From positions 1-21,362 of the forward strand of contig JAITOJ010000054.1 of NCBI GenBank assembly GCA_031290005.1: a DNA stretch of 21,362 nucleotides. The letters run 5' to 3'. This document shows positions 1-6,063 of the stretch, in pieces. Each line of letters starts with the position of its first letter. The stretch's first letter is position 1. This DNA comes from Treponema sp. (GTDB taxonomy: Bacteria > Spirochaetota > Spirochaetia > Treponematales > Treponemataceae). The notes under the pieces were generated by a model. The model ran no database searches and had not been told where the DNA came from. It saw only the letters and a program-made list of their open reading frames with translations. The translations under genes were made by a program, and so were the position numbers.

Positions 1-1196
1 TGCTGGCTTTCCACCGACAGGGGCACGCTCAGCCAGGCGGTTTGCAGCACCTTGCGGATATTCTGGGCCTCTTCAGTGCTAAAGCTGCCCGATAAGGACA
101 CCTGCCCGCCGGTAATGGCATCCCGGATGGTTGCGGCGGACTTGATTTTGTTGTCCGACACAATGGCCAGCATGTTGCCCACGTGAGCGCTGGTGAAGTC
201 GCCGAAAATCTGCGCCCCTTCGCCGTCAAGATGGAAGTTCACTTCGGTCTGCATGTTAGTGGAGTTCCGGCTCACCTCCGCGCTCTGGATATGCTTGCCG
301 TCCAGGGCGATTTCTTTCTTGACCACGTAAAAATCCGTGCGCTCGTCCAGGTCGTAGTTGTCTTTCACATAGTAGCCGATGACCTCGCAGTCCGCGGGAA
401 TGAGGGACGTGTTGAGCAATTCCCCCGCGGCGTTGAAGACCCCCGTGGGGTTGGCGTTGTAGGATGTCCGAAAACTTTCCGTGGCGGCGCTGTCCACCAG
501 CCGGAAGTTCAGAATCCCCTTGCCCATGATAATCGAGTTGATGGCGTCAGCCTCAGCCGCGCCGGGCAGCTCAATGTAAATCCGGTCTTCCCCCTGCTGC
601 CGGATAATCGGCTCCGTGAGACCGAACTTGTCGATACGGCTGGTGAGGGTTTCGATTGCCTGGGCCATGGCGTCGCGCCGGAACAGGGCCTGGTCAACCG
701 TGCCGTCGTTGTTGGCCGCGAATGCGGCGTCCAGGTCGGCCTTGATGATGATGCTCATGCCGCCGGACAAGTCCAGCCCCAGCTTGACCGAATTGGTGTA
801 CAGGCTCTTGGCGGCGATGATTTTGTTCCGTTCCCGCTGCTCCACATCGGAGCGCAGTTCCCCCTCGTTGGTGTAGGACTCCAGAACGGCCCGCAGGGTC
901 AGGGGTTTGGGGGCCGCTTTGCCCCGGAGTTTGTAGTTCCCCCGGGCGGACTTGGCAAGCCAGGCAAATTCCAAGGGGATTTCAGCCTCCGGGTCCGCCT
1001 TGACTGTGGCCACAAGCCCGGTCACGTCCGTGAAGGCCCGGGAAATCGCATAGTCCTTGATGTTTTCCAGGGACCCCAGGGCCAGGGTCTGTACTTCCCT
1101 GGGGGTTCTTAAATACCAGTTAATTGACGGACGCAAAAAGAAATAACAGACCGCCAAAACCGCTATGACAATAATTATACGGCTTCTTTTACGCAT
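1..1196 (-). CDS. secD: Protein translocase subunit SecD (C-terminus beyond window)
   Basis: SecD is the membrane subunit that, with SecF and YajC, uses the proton gradient to help SecYEG complete protein export. About 398 residues are visible, starting with an ATG whose A is shared with the yajC stop codon (TAATG), which suggests translational coupling. The start is basic (MRKRSR) followed by a first membrane segment (about residues 7-22) and a periplasmic domain. The family signature LGLDLSGG lies at about residues 139-146, followed by the conserved stretch around SRIDRFGLTEP and IYIELPGA. Full-length SecD is usually about 500-600 residues, so the C-terminal membrane bundle falls outside the window. 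The yajC-secD order is standard, and secF is expected next. No frameshift is seen. Confidence 0.95.
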   Translation of the reverse strand, partial: MRKRSRIIIVIAVLAVCYFFLRPSINWYLRTPREVQTLALGSLENIKDYAISRAFTDVTGLVATVKADPEAEIPLEFAWLAKSARGNYKLRGKAAPKPLTLRAVLESYTNEGELRSDVEQRERNKIIAAKSLYTNSVKLGLDLSGGMSIIIKADLDAAFAANNDGTVDQALFRRDAMAQAIETLTSRIDKFGLTEPIIRQQGEDRIYIELPGAAEADAINSIIMGKGILNFRLVDSAATESFRTSYNANPTGVFNAAGELLNTSLIPADCEVIGYYVKDNYDLDERTDFYVVKKEIALDGKHIQSAEVSRNSTNMQTEVNFHLDGEGAQIFGDFTSAHVGNMLAIVSDNKIKSAATIRDAITGGQVSLSGSFSTEEAQNIRKVLQTAWLSVPLSVESQ

Positions 1197-1597
1197 TATT
1201 CCGCTCCAGCACTTTTTTCCTCAATTTTTTTCTTTAATCCGAACAAAGACTTCTTTTCGGCATTTTCCGGCTCAGCCTTTTTGTCCGCCGAAGACGGGTC
1301 GTTCACCACCGAGGCTATGGCCGAACGGTTGAATTTAATTTTGGTCTCATCGCCCACCTTGACCACAATGGTCTTTTCATCGGTGGTAGCAACCACTCCG
1401 TGAATACCGCCGATGGTGATTACTTTGTCACCTTTTTTGACGGCGGAAATCATCTTTTCCGTATCTTTCTGCTTTTTGTTCTGGGGACGGATAATAAAAA
1501 AGTAGAAAATGAGAATAATTAAGCCGAAGGGCAAAATTGTCATCAGCGTGGAACTACCGCCCGCCGGGGCGGCTTGTAAAAATGGGAAAAAAGTCAT
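1196..1597 (-). CDS. yajC: Preprotein translocase subunit YajC
   Basis: YajC is a small single-span membrane protein that associates with SecD-SecF. The 133-residue product has one hydrophobic segment (about residues 18-38) followed by the typical RPQNKKQK sequence and a soluble domain with the family pattern GDKVITIGGIHG. The C-terminal tail is lysine/glutamate rich. A start 11 codons further upstream is possible, but the chosen ATG has a good ribosome site (AAGGAAGG, 7 bases upstream) and the longer version would begin close to the predicted transcription start. The gene is first in a transcript with secD and overlaps it by one base. Confidence 0.95.
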   Translation of the reverse strand: MTFFPFLQAAPAGGSSTLMTILPFGLIILIFYFFIIRPQNKKQKDTEKMISAVKKGDKVITIGGIHGVVATTDEKTIVVKVGDETKIKFNRSAIASVVNDPSSADKKAEPENAEKKSLFGLKKKIEEKSAGAE

Positions 1598-1629
1598 CCT
1601 GTAACCTTCCTTAAAGATAAAGTATATCA

Positions 1630-1659
1630 ATTGTAGCGTAAAGACGGAAAGAGTGTCAA
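1630..1659 (-). promoter_or_regulatory. Sigma-70-type promoter of yajC-secD
   Basis: On the minus strand a perfect -35 hexamer TTGACA (1659-1654) is separated by 18 bp from TACAAT (1635-1630), which matches TATAAT at five of six positions. It lies 32 bases upstream of the yajC ATG and predicts a transcription start near 1623. It stands between yajC and the lacI 3'-end remnant, so the yajC transcript is independent of the accessory island. Confidence 0.8.
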
Positions 1660-1687
1660 CTGTACGGAACCGGGGGGCTAAAAACGA

Positions 1688-1809
1688 ATCAAGAAGATTT
1701 TCGGATCACAATAGTGGTCTGAAAGGAGAGATTCAGGGCTTTTTCTCCCTGCACGGCGGTATTATTGACGATCATTTCTACCGCCTGATACCCCATGGCG
1801 CGTTTCTGG
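1688..1809 (-). pseudogene. Detached 3' end of a LacI-family regulator gene (copy A of a direct repeat)
   Basis: This segment is colinear with positions 4996-5117, the last ~40 codons of the complete LacI-type gene, at 117 of 122 bases. Read on the minus strand it encodes QKRAMGYQAVEMIVNNTAVQ and continues to the same ...VIRKSS stop. The five differences (1701, 1788, 1791, 1803, 1806) all fall in third codon positions and leave the protein unchanged. No upstream part of the gene is present: similarity ends just before the stop codon of the neighbouring lipoprotein gene at 1814. It is therefore a remnant, or one boundary of an insertion, not a functional gene. Confidence 0.85.
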
Positions 1810-1813
1810 CATT

Positions 1814-2128
1814 TCACATATTCCTTCTGAAAACTATACCACCAAAATCGAGCGTATTTTTATCGATATTACCTGTTTCCTCATCAATAGTTACTTTTTT
1901 ATCAATAACAGTGTATGGATAAGAAATAGTATCAATATTCACACCGTCTAAACTTTTTACTATGATAATTGCTGTTTCTTCAGAAAAACTAATAACTTGT
2001 TGATATTGGAAATTTCCATCAGAAATCATATCACTTGTCCACGTGGTATCATTTAATGAAAACTTCGTATCACAACCGCCAATTATCAACACTACAAAAA
2101 GAAATAACAAAATTTTGTTTATATTCAT
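1814..2128 (-). CDS. Small putative lipoprotein, unknown function
   Basis: The product is 104 residues. A short N-terminus (MNINK), a hydrophobic stretch and a lipobox-like IIGGC ending at Cys19 indicate a lipoprotein signal. The mature part (about 85 residues) contains TTWTSD and alternating beta-like segments, suggesting a small beta-sheet domain of the kind found in short lipocalin-like lipoproteins; that is only a guess from pattern. Its ATG overlaps the stop of the preceding 241-residue gene (ATGA), so it is probably translationally coupled. The stop codon lies about five bases from the edge of the lacI 3'-end repeat, marking the end of the accessory island. Base composition is clearly more AT-rich than the flanking galactan and sec genes. 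Confidence 0.6.
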   Translation of the reverse strand: MNINKILLFLFVVLIIGGCDTKFSLNDTTWTSDMISDGNFQYQQVISFSEETAIIIVKSLDGVNIDTISYPYTVIDKKVTIDEETGNIDKNTLDFGGIVFRRNM

Positions 2129-2850
2129 CTATAAATTCTCCATACATTTTCACTTGAAAATGAACCCAGCAATTTATTCACAGTTTCGGAACTACGTCTT
2201 TCTTTATACTCGGTTTCAACTTCTTGTTTTTGCGCTGCCGTTAAATTTGGATGTTCGGATAGAAATTTCCTGTAACCATCATCAATAAGTTGATATACAT
2301 CCTGTTCGTTGAATACGGTTGGATTTGGCCATTGATCAATTTTCAAAACTTTTTTTTCATTAGCAAAAAAAACTAAGATATTTTCGTTATATCCAGAACT
2401 CCAGTCATAACCTGTATAGTAATATAATGAAAAATAATCGGGCCGAACATATCCAATTTTCATTGTTACTGGCTCTGCACTGAATGCGTTTACGATTGCA
2501 CGGCCCATTAATCCGCCTGACTCCAGCACTACACACTTATATAAAGTACCTGGCCGCTTTAGCATTGCATCTTCGTTGTGTACATCAATTTTCATTGATG
2601 TTTCGCTATTTACTATTAATATAGGTGCCTTGAGAAAAGCAGTTCTTACTAATGTATCAAGAAGAATAACATCATCTCCATGCTTTACCAGATAGCATTC
2701 ATAGAAAACAGTGCTATCTGAAGCTCCTGTCCAGGTGGTTCTCTTTTGACGATACAAAAGTGCTTGGCTTTGCTCTTCTTTGCTGCCAGACGCAAATAGT
2801 TCATTAAGAGCTAATAAAAGTAAAGTAGTGAAAAATAGCATTCGTTTCAT
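2125..2850 (-). CDS. Exported protein of unknown function
   Basis: The product is 241 residues. The ATG at 2850 was chosen over one five codons upstream because GGAGG lies five bases before it and because it overlaps the preceding stop as ATGA. The first ~22 residues form a signal peptide ending FASGSKEE, a pattern often seen in treponemal exported proteins. The mature part has no motif that I recognise. It has a central beta-rich stretch with aromatic residues (YFSLYYYTGYDW) and an acidic/lysine-rich helical tail ending in a possible DUF-like ...VWRIYR. It is followed by a lipoprotein gene with a 4-base overlap and preceded by a short secreted-peptide gene, so the three are probably one translation-coupled unit. 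Confidence 0.55.
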   Translation of the reverse strand: MKRMLFFTTLLLLALNELFASGSKEEQSQALLYRQKRTTWTGASDSTVFYECYLVKHGDDVILLDTLVRTAFLKAPILIVNSETSMKIDVHNEDAMLKRPGTLYKCVVLESGGLMGRAIVNAFSAEPVTMKIGYVRPDYFSLYYYTGYDWSSGYNENILVFFANEKKVLKIDQWPNPTVFNEQDVYQLIDDGYRKFLSEHPNLTAAQKQEVETEYKERRSSETVNKLLGSFSSENVWRIYR

Positions 2851-3017
2851 TTTAACCTCCAACAAATGTTAATATACATCGCCACGGATTGAACATAACC
2901 AGAAACATCTCCCCACGCATCTTTCGTTTCGCGGCGCTTCCAATTTTGTGCTTTCAATGTTTGTGAAGCGCAAAATACCAATAAGCAAAATATAATCTTT
3001 ACAACAAGAGTTCTCAT
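2847..3017 (-). CDS. Short secreted peptide or truncated exported protein
   Basis: The 56-codon frame starts MRTLVVKIIFCLLVFC with a clear signal peptide, and cleavage is plausible after LKA. Only ~33 residues remain (beginning QNWKRRETKD). They read like the start of a longer exported protein, and the last residues are encoded over the ribosome site of the next gene, which suggests a truncated gene. As written the frame is open through to the upstream gene, because a six-G run joins them. If that run had five Gs, this ATG would overlap the upstream stop as ATGA, like the other junctions in this operon. The ATGA overlap with the downstream 241-residue gene is intact. Confidence 0.4.
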   Translation of the reverse strand: MRTLVVKIIFCLLVFCASQTLKAQNWKRRETKDAWGDVSGYVQSVAMYINICWRLK

Positions 3018-3218
3018 TTTATCACCCCCCGCGTTCCACAGCGCAGTAACTACATCCATCTCATTGTTTGGGCTTATGGATGCGTTTCCAATGGCTGTCC
3101 AAAGCTTTGTTTTATTTTCTGATAAATTTGCTTTTTGCCATACCTCTACAGGATTTGACACTTCGCCACTTTTATAGAGTTCAACGGCCCTGATTGTGGC
3201 TTTACCGAATTGTCCCAT
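3014..3218 (-). pseudogene. Small protein gene with apparent frameshift at a G6 tract
   Basis: The ATG at 3218 is preceded by AGGAG at six bases. The frame encodes MGQFGKATIRAVELYKSG and later EMDVVTALWNAG, a pattern that from memory resembles the ends of DUF6979-type small proteins (a C-terminus like MDVV-ALW-GLI); this is unverified. In the given sequence the frame runs past its expected end into the downstream signal peptide, producing a 123-residue fusion that would place a signal sequence in mid-protein. Removing one base from the C6 run at 3025-3030 (G6 on the coding strand) would end the protein NAGVIK with a TGA overlapping the next ATG. The cause could be a sequencing error, a real mutation or slippage. 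Confidence 0.5.
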
Positions 3219-3254
3219 AAACATCTCCTATGTTTCATTGAAGGAGACAAGCGT

Positions 3255-3500
3255 TTGAATTTCACAAAATCTGATTCATTCAGATTTTGTGCCGCTTATC
3301 TGCTCTTTGACGGAAGACTGCTCCGTCACCAGATTCAGCGCCATTCACAGAATGGCGAAATCCATCCACCCTACGACGGGTGTTTCCAAAAATACCGATT
3401 AGTATTGCCTCCAGTTTCCCTAGGAGAACAAGTCCTCGGTTCCCCTGGGAATTCGCTTCCAGTTTACGGACAAGCGGCCTCGCCTATTGGTAGTTTCACA
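3255..3500 (-). mobile_element. Hairpin-rich non-coding segment; possible IS200/IS605 right-end remnant
   Basis: At least five stem-loops follow one another: 3263-3274/3280-3291 (12 bp perfect, loop 5), 3308-3314/3322-3328, 3339-3345/3351-3357, 3367-3371/3378-3382 and 3391-3395/3402-3406. No credible gene is present. Read on the minus strand, a structured stretch is followed by a short frame ending ...SSVKEQISGTKSE, then the 12-bp terminal hairpin and, six bases on, TCAA. That order matches the right end of an IS200/IS605-type element (tnpB 3' end with its guide-RNA scaffold, subterminal hairpin, then cleavage site). No tnpB or tnpA frame is visible, so this would be a remnant. A structured leader RNA of the downstream small-gene operon is the main alternative. 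Confidence 0.35.
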
Positions 3501-3506
3501 AGTTTT

Positions 3507-3956
3507 TTACTTATCCTTCCACCGCCTGTATAGTTTTACCATGTTCTGATATGGTGAACCGACACCAAATCCGCTTTCGTCGCTTTCAATTGTCTGAAAA
3601 AGCATATCACGAAATTCCAGACGAAAATCCTCTTCATTAAAATAGGGTTTTAAGATAAAAAAGCAGAGTCTATCAAAAATGTTATAATAATCCTCTAATG
3701 CTTCTTTCACAAAACCGTCCAAAACCATGAGGCCAGCTTGTTCTTGGTATGTTTTTTCCATAACTTGCCGCCTGATACTTGCCACTCGTTCCTTTCGTCT
3801 GCTTAGTTCAAATTCAACTTGAAACATTGCCATTATATTGGCTTGTTCGAGTGATTTTTTGAGCCCCCGTAACTGAAAAAAAGCAATATATAACCCTATA
3901 AATCCAGCAAAACCAGATAAGATAGTTCCGATGTAGGACCATTCTAATAGATTCAT
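3507..3956 (-). CDS. Small membrane protein with coiled-coil/helical cytoplasmic domain, unknown function
   Basis: The product is 149 residues. One hydrophobic segment at about residues 8-28 (IGTILSGFAGFIGLYIAFF) anchors it. The remainder is helical and charged, with a heptad-like QLRGLKKSLEQANIMAMFQVEF stretch of which the first part could be a coiled coil, and a motif EDYYNIFDRLCFFIL that resembles DUF4760-type membrane proteins (weak, from memory). The start ATG overlaps the preceding stop codon by one base (TAATG), which signals coupling to the 77-residue gene. The hairpin-rich segment begins directly after its stop. It is AT-rich like its neighbours. Confidence 0.6.
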   Translation of the reverse strand: MNLLEWSYIGTILSGFAGFIGLYIAFFQLRGLKKSLEQANIMAMFQVEFELSRRKERVASIRRQVMEKTYQEQAGLMVLDGFVKEALEDYYNIFDRLCFFILKPYFNEEDFRLEFRDMLFQTIESDESGFGVGSPYQNMVKLYRRWKDK

Positions 3957-4189
3957 TACTTTTTCTCCAAAGGTTTTTCACCCGTTTCTTTACAGAGTAC
4001 CTGATTCACCGCTCTTTCCCCTGAAACTTTTGCAATTATTTTGCTATACGCTTCTCCATTTTTAAGCATCCAGGCATTACTTTGCACATCGCCTATCATT
4101 CCCGCATTTTGACCATTTACTGGCTGTTGTGTTTTTCCATCACCTGGCACAGAAATACTGTCCATTTGATTTTCAAAATTATTCTGCAT
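3956..4189 (-). CDS. Small hydrophilic protein, unknown function
   Basis: The product is 77 residues, polar, without signal peptide or membrane segment. The N-terminal half is Asn/Gln/Gly rich and looks disordered. The second half (about residues 40-77) is more regular and Lys/Glu rich. A strong ribosome site (AGGAGG, five bases before ATG) and a promoter upstream support it as a real gene. It is first in the AT-rich minus-strand operon, is coupled to the membrane-protein gene by a one-base overlap, and lies divergent from the Xre-type regulator. I recognise no family. Confidence 0.55.
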   Translation of the reverse strand: MQNNFENQMDSISVPGDGKTQQPVNGQNAGMIGDVQSNAWMLKNGEAYSKIIAKVSGERAVNQVLCKETGEKPLEKK

Positions 4190-4261
4190 ACAATCCTCCT
4201 AATGGTTCTATGCTTTTGGTAAATTAACAACCCATACGGATTGTTTTCAGAAATACAATAT

Positions 4262-4306
4262 TACCGAATATTAAAATATGGTAACATCGAATATTTGTTT
4301 TGTCAA
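4262..4306 (-). promoter_or_regulatory. Promoter of the island operon with overlapping palindrome-like sites
   Basis: A perfect TTGACA (4306-4301, minus strand) is 17 bp from TACCAT (4283-4278). The -10 region is covered by an imperfect palindrome starting ACCATATT and ending AATATTCGGT (14 of 20 symmetric positions), and the heptamer ATATTCG occurs twice. These sites lie between the island operon and the divergent Xre-type gene, so they are the natural place for that regulator to bind. The promoter call is firm; the operator is inference. Confidence 0.65.
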
Positions 4307-4398
4307 TAAAATTTTGATAAAAAGAACAAATATTATCGCATTTTTACATATTCTTTTATTTATTTGTAACTTTGGTAGATTCAAAGCACACTATAAAT

Positions 4399-4737
4399 AT
4401 GGCAAATCGAATAGATGGGCAGACATTGAAAAATATTTTAAGTACCAATATAAAATGTCTCCGTAGCCGTCGTGAATGGTCGCAAGTTAAATTGGCGCGG
4501 GAATTGGATATATCCACTAACTTTCTTGCGGACATAGAAACAGGTAAAAGTTGGGTATCGGTGTCTACATTGGTAAAATTAGCCAATATCCTTGATGTCG
4601 ATGTATTCGAACTTTTTAAACCAGAAGAAACGGCAAAAGATGAAACCCAGGCAATAATGACCCGATTAGTTCAAGATATTTCAATTACGCTGAACCAAAC
4701 TCTTGGCAATGTCTCAAAACAGTATCTTTTGCCTTGA
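4399..4737 (+). CDS. Xre-family helix-turn-helix transcriptional regulator
   Basis: The product is 112 residues with a Cro/C1-type DNA-binding domain at about residues 14-73. The core pattern is SQVKLARELDIS, then FLADIETGK and LVKLANILDVDVFELF, as in phage-type repressors and many island-encoded regulators. The last ~35 residues are a short helical tail that could dimerise. ATG at 4399 starts exactly before the domain. A TTG nine codons upstream is possible, and neither has a good ribosome site, so the start is uncertain. The gene is divergent from the small-gene operon, with about 210 bp between them carrying palindrome-like sites, which fits a local repressor of the island. Confidence 0.85.
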   Translation: MANRIDGQTLKNILSTNIKCLRSRREWSQVKLARELDISTNFLADIETGKSWVSVSTLVKLANILDVDVFELFKPEETAKDETQAIMTRLVQDISITLNQTLGNVSKQYLLP

Positions 4738-4775
4738 CCAAAATATATCTCTGTCCACGATATACTATAAACATA

Positions 4776-4798
4776 GTATTGCAAGGAGATAGCAATAC
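4776..4798 (+). other. Stem-loop displaying a Shine-Dalgarno-like sequence
   Basis: A perfect 7-bp inverted repeat, GTATTGC (4776-4782) and GCAATAC (4792-4798), encloses AAGGAGATA. Nine bases after the stem an ATG (4807) opens a 17-codon frame (MSRSRNATVMPYQTAYD) ending in TAA. The same frame stays open beyond that stop for about 60 codons into the lacI repeat, so this may be the remnant of a broken gene. The rest of 4738-4995 holds no supported gene; a weak hairpin at 4949-4967 followed by TTTT could end the regulator transcript. Confidence 0.3.
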
Positions 4799-4995
4799 CA
4801 AACGTCATGAGTCGTTCTCGAAATGCAACAGTCATGCCGTATCAAACAGCTTACGATTAAAACAAAAAACGCGGCGGGGTCATCCACTACGCGAAAGACC
4901 CTGCTGTTGTTTTCATACTAAATCGCAATCAGTTCACCGCCAAGGGCGCGCTCTCGTTTTTTGAGCGTTTTCAGGGTTTGATTTGCGGTGCACGG

Positions 4996-5117
4996 ATCAA
5001 GAAGATTTCCGGATCACAATAGTGGTCTGAAAGGAGAGATTCAGGGCTTTTTCTCCCTGCACGGCGGTATTATTGACGATCATTTCTACCGCCTGGTAGC
5101 CCATGGCGCGCTTTTGG
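4996..5117. repeat. Direct repeat copy B (3' end of the intact LacI-family gene)
   Basis: This is the partner of the repeat at 1688-1809, in the same orientation and 3308 bp apart, 117 of 122 bases identical. Both copies end at the stop codon of the regulator reading frame. Together they bracket the AT-rich island, as expected of an element that enters the 3' end of a gene and restores its reading frame. Confidence 0.85.
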
Positions 5118-6061
5118 ACGTTCATGGTGGTTAACGGCGGATAGGTGTATTCGGCCATCTCGATATTGTCAATACTGATGATAGCAACGTCGCCGGGGAT
5201 CTTAACGGTATGCTCGTTCAGGTAGAGCAAAATGCCGATGGCGACCTCGTCGGAACCGGCGCAAATGGCCTGGGGAAGCCGGAAAAGCTGACCCGGCAGT
5301 TTTCCCGGAGACTGCCCCTCGTGCAGACGCCGTATCGCTTCATAGCCCGAAGGCATATCCCGGGCTGAATCAATAAAAAGTTTTGACAGGTCATTGACGC
5401 CGTGTTCAAGAAATGCCTGCTTGAACCCCGATACCCGCTCGTCGCTTTCCCCGATATAGACAATATCGGTATAGCCCTTGTCAAACAGGTAGTTGACCGC
5501 TTTGCAGGCCGCGGCCTGACGGTCAAAATACACCGACGACAGCCCTTCCGCCCGCCATTCCACACACACTATCTGGCCGATTCGTTCACGAATCCGTTCG
5601 ATAATCTGCCAGTCCTCTGCGGTTTCCAGACACTGGTCCGTGGCCACCAGGAGGAGGCCGCAGATCTCCTCGGTATGAATCAACTGGTTAAAAAGCACGG
5701 GGTCTTTCAGTTCGTTAAAGAAGCGGATAAAGCGGATGTGATGGGAAAATGCATGGGCCGCGGAATGAATGCCGGCAAGGATTTCCGCGTAATAGGGACG
5801 GAGAAACACATCATCCCTGCACAGAACGATGCCGATTTGCTTATACGCCAAGGTCCCGGCATCCCCGCGCATCAGGGCCTGGGCAAATTTGTTCGGACGG
5901 TAGTCCAGATCCTCAATGGCCCGCAGGATTTTTTTACGGGTTTCCGGCGCAACGGTCCTGTCGCTTCCGTTGATGACGTAAGACACCAGACTGCGGGTCA
6001 CTCCCGCATAGCGGGCAATGTCCTTTTGGGTTATTTTTTGTTTTTGTACTACTGTATGCAT
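4997..6061 (-). CDS. LacI-family transcriptional regulator of the galactan cluster
   Basis: The product is 354 residues, the normal size for LacI/GalR regulators. The N-terminal helix-turn-helix (about residues 9-55) has the family pattern TQKDIARYAGVTRSLVSYVI and the hinge-helix motif RPNKFAQALM. A periplasmic-binding-protein-like sensor domain follows, with CAGSDEVAIGILLYL and VAIISIDNIEMAEYTYPPLT, the usual C-terminal landmarks. The gene begins two bases after the GH42 stop codon without a clear ribosome site, so it probably depends on coupled translation. A TTG start two codons earlier is possible. As the last gene of the cluster it probably senses galactose or a galacto-oligosaccharide and represses the promoter near 20600. 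Its last ~40 codons are duplicated at 1688-1809. Confidence 0.9.
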   Translation of the reverse strand: MHTVVQKQKITQKDIARYAGVTRSLVSYVINGSDRTVAPETRKKILRAIEDLDYRPNKFAQALMRGDAGTLAYKQIGIVLCRDDVFLRPYYAEILAGIHSAAHAFSHHIRFIRFFNELKDPVLFNQLIHTEEICGLLLVATDQCLETAEDWQIIERIRERIGQIVCVEWRAEGLSSVYFDRQAAACKAVNYLFDKGYTDIVYIGESDERVSGFKQAFLEHGVNDLSKLFIDSARDMPSGYEAIRRLHEGQSPGKLPGQLFRLPQAICAGSDEVAIGILLYLNEHTVKIPGDVAIISIDNIEMAEYTYPPLTTMNVQKRAMGYQAVEMIVNNTAVQGEKALNLSFQTTIVIRKSS

Positions 6062-6063
6062 AT

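Noticed and set aside
183..1112. Long plus-strand open frame (309 codons) over the start of the window
   Set aside because: It is the antisense shadow of secD, whose minus-strand frame carries the conserved SecD motifs; the plus-strand product has low-complexity Val/Gly/His composition and no motif.
1653..1922. Plus-strand 89-codon frame near the lacI remnant
   Set aside because: It runs antisense through the lacI 3'-end repeat and the lipoprotein gene, without ribosome site or recognisable domain.
3225..3506. Integron attC recombination site (treponemes can carry integrons)
   Set aside because: The stretch is longer than usual attC sites, contains several independent hairpins, and I could not find paired core sites of the GTTRRRY type in the right positions; no integrase is present.
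3210..3533. Plus-strand 107-codon frame over the hairpin-rich segment
   Set aside because: No ribosome site, no recognisable motif, and it lies over several inverted repeats; it is more likely antisense to a mobile-element end.
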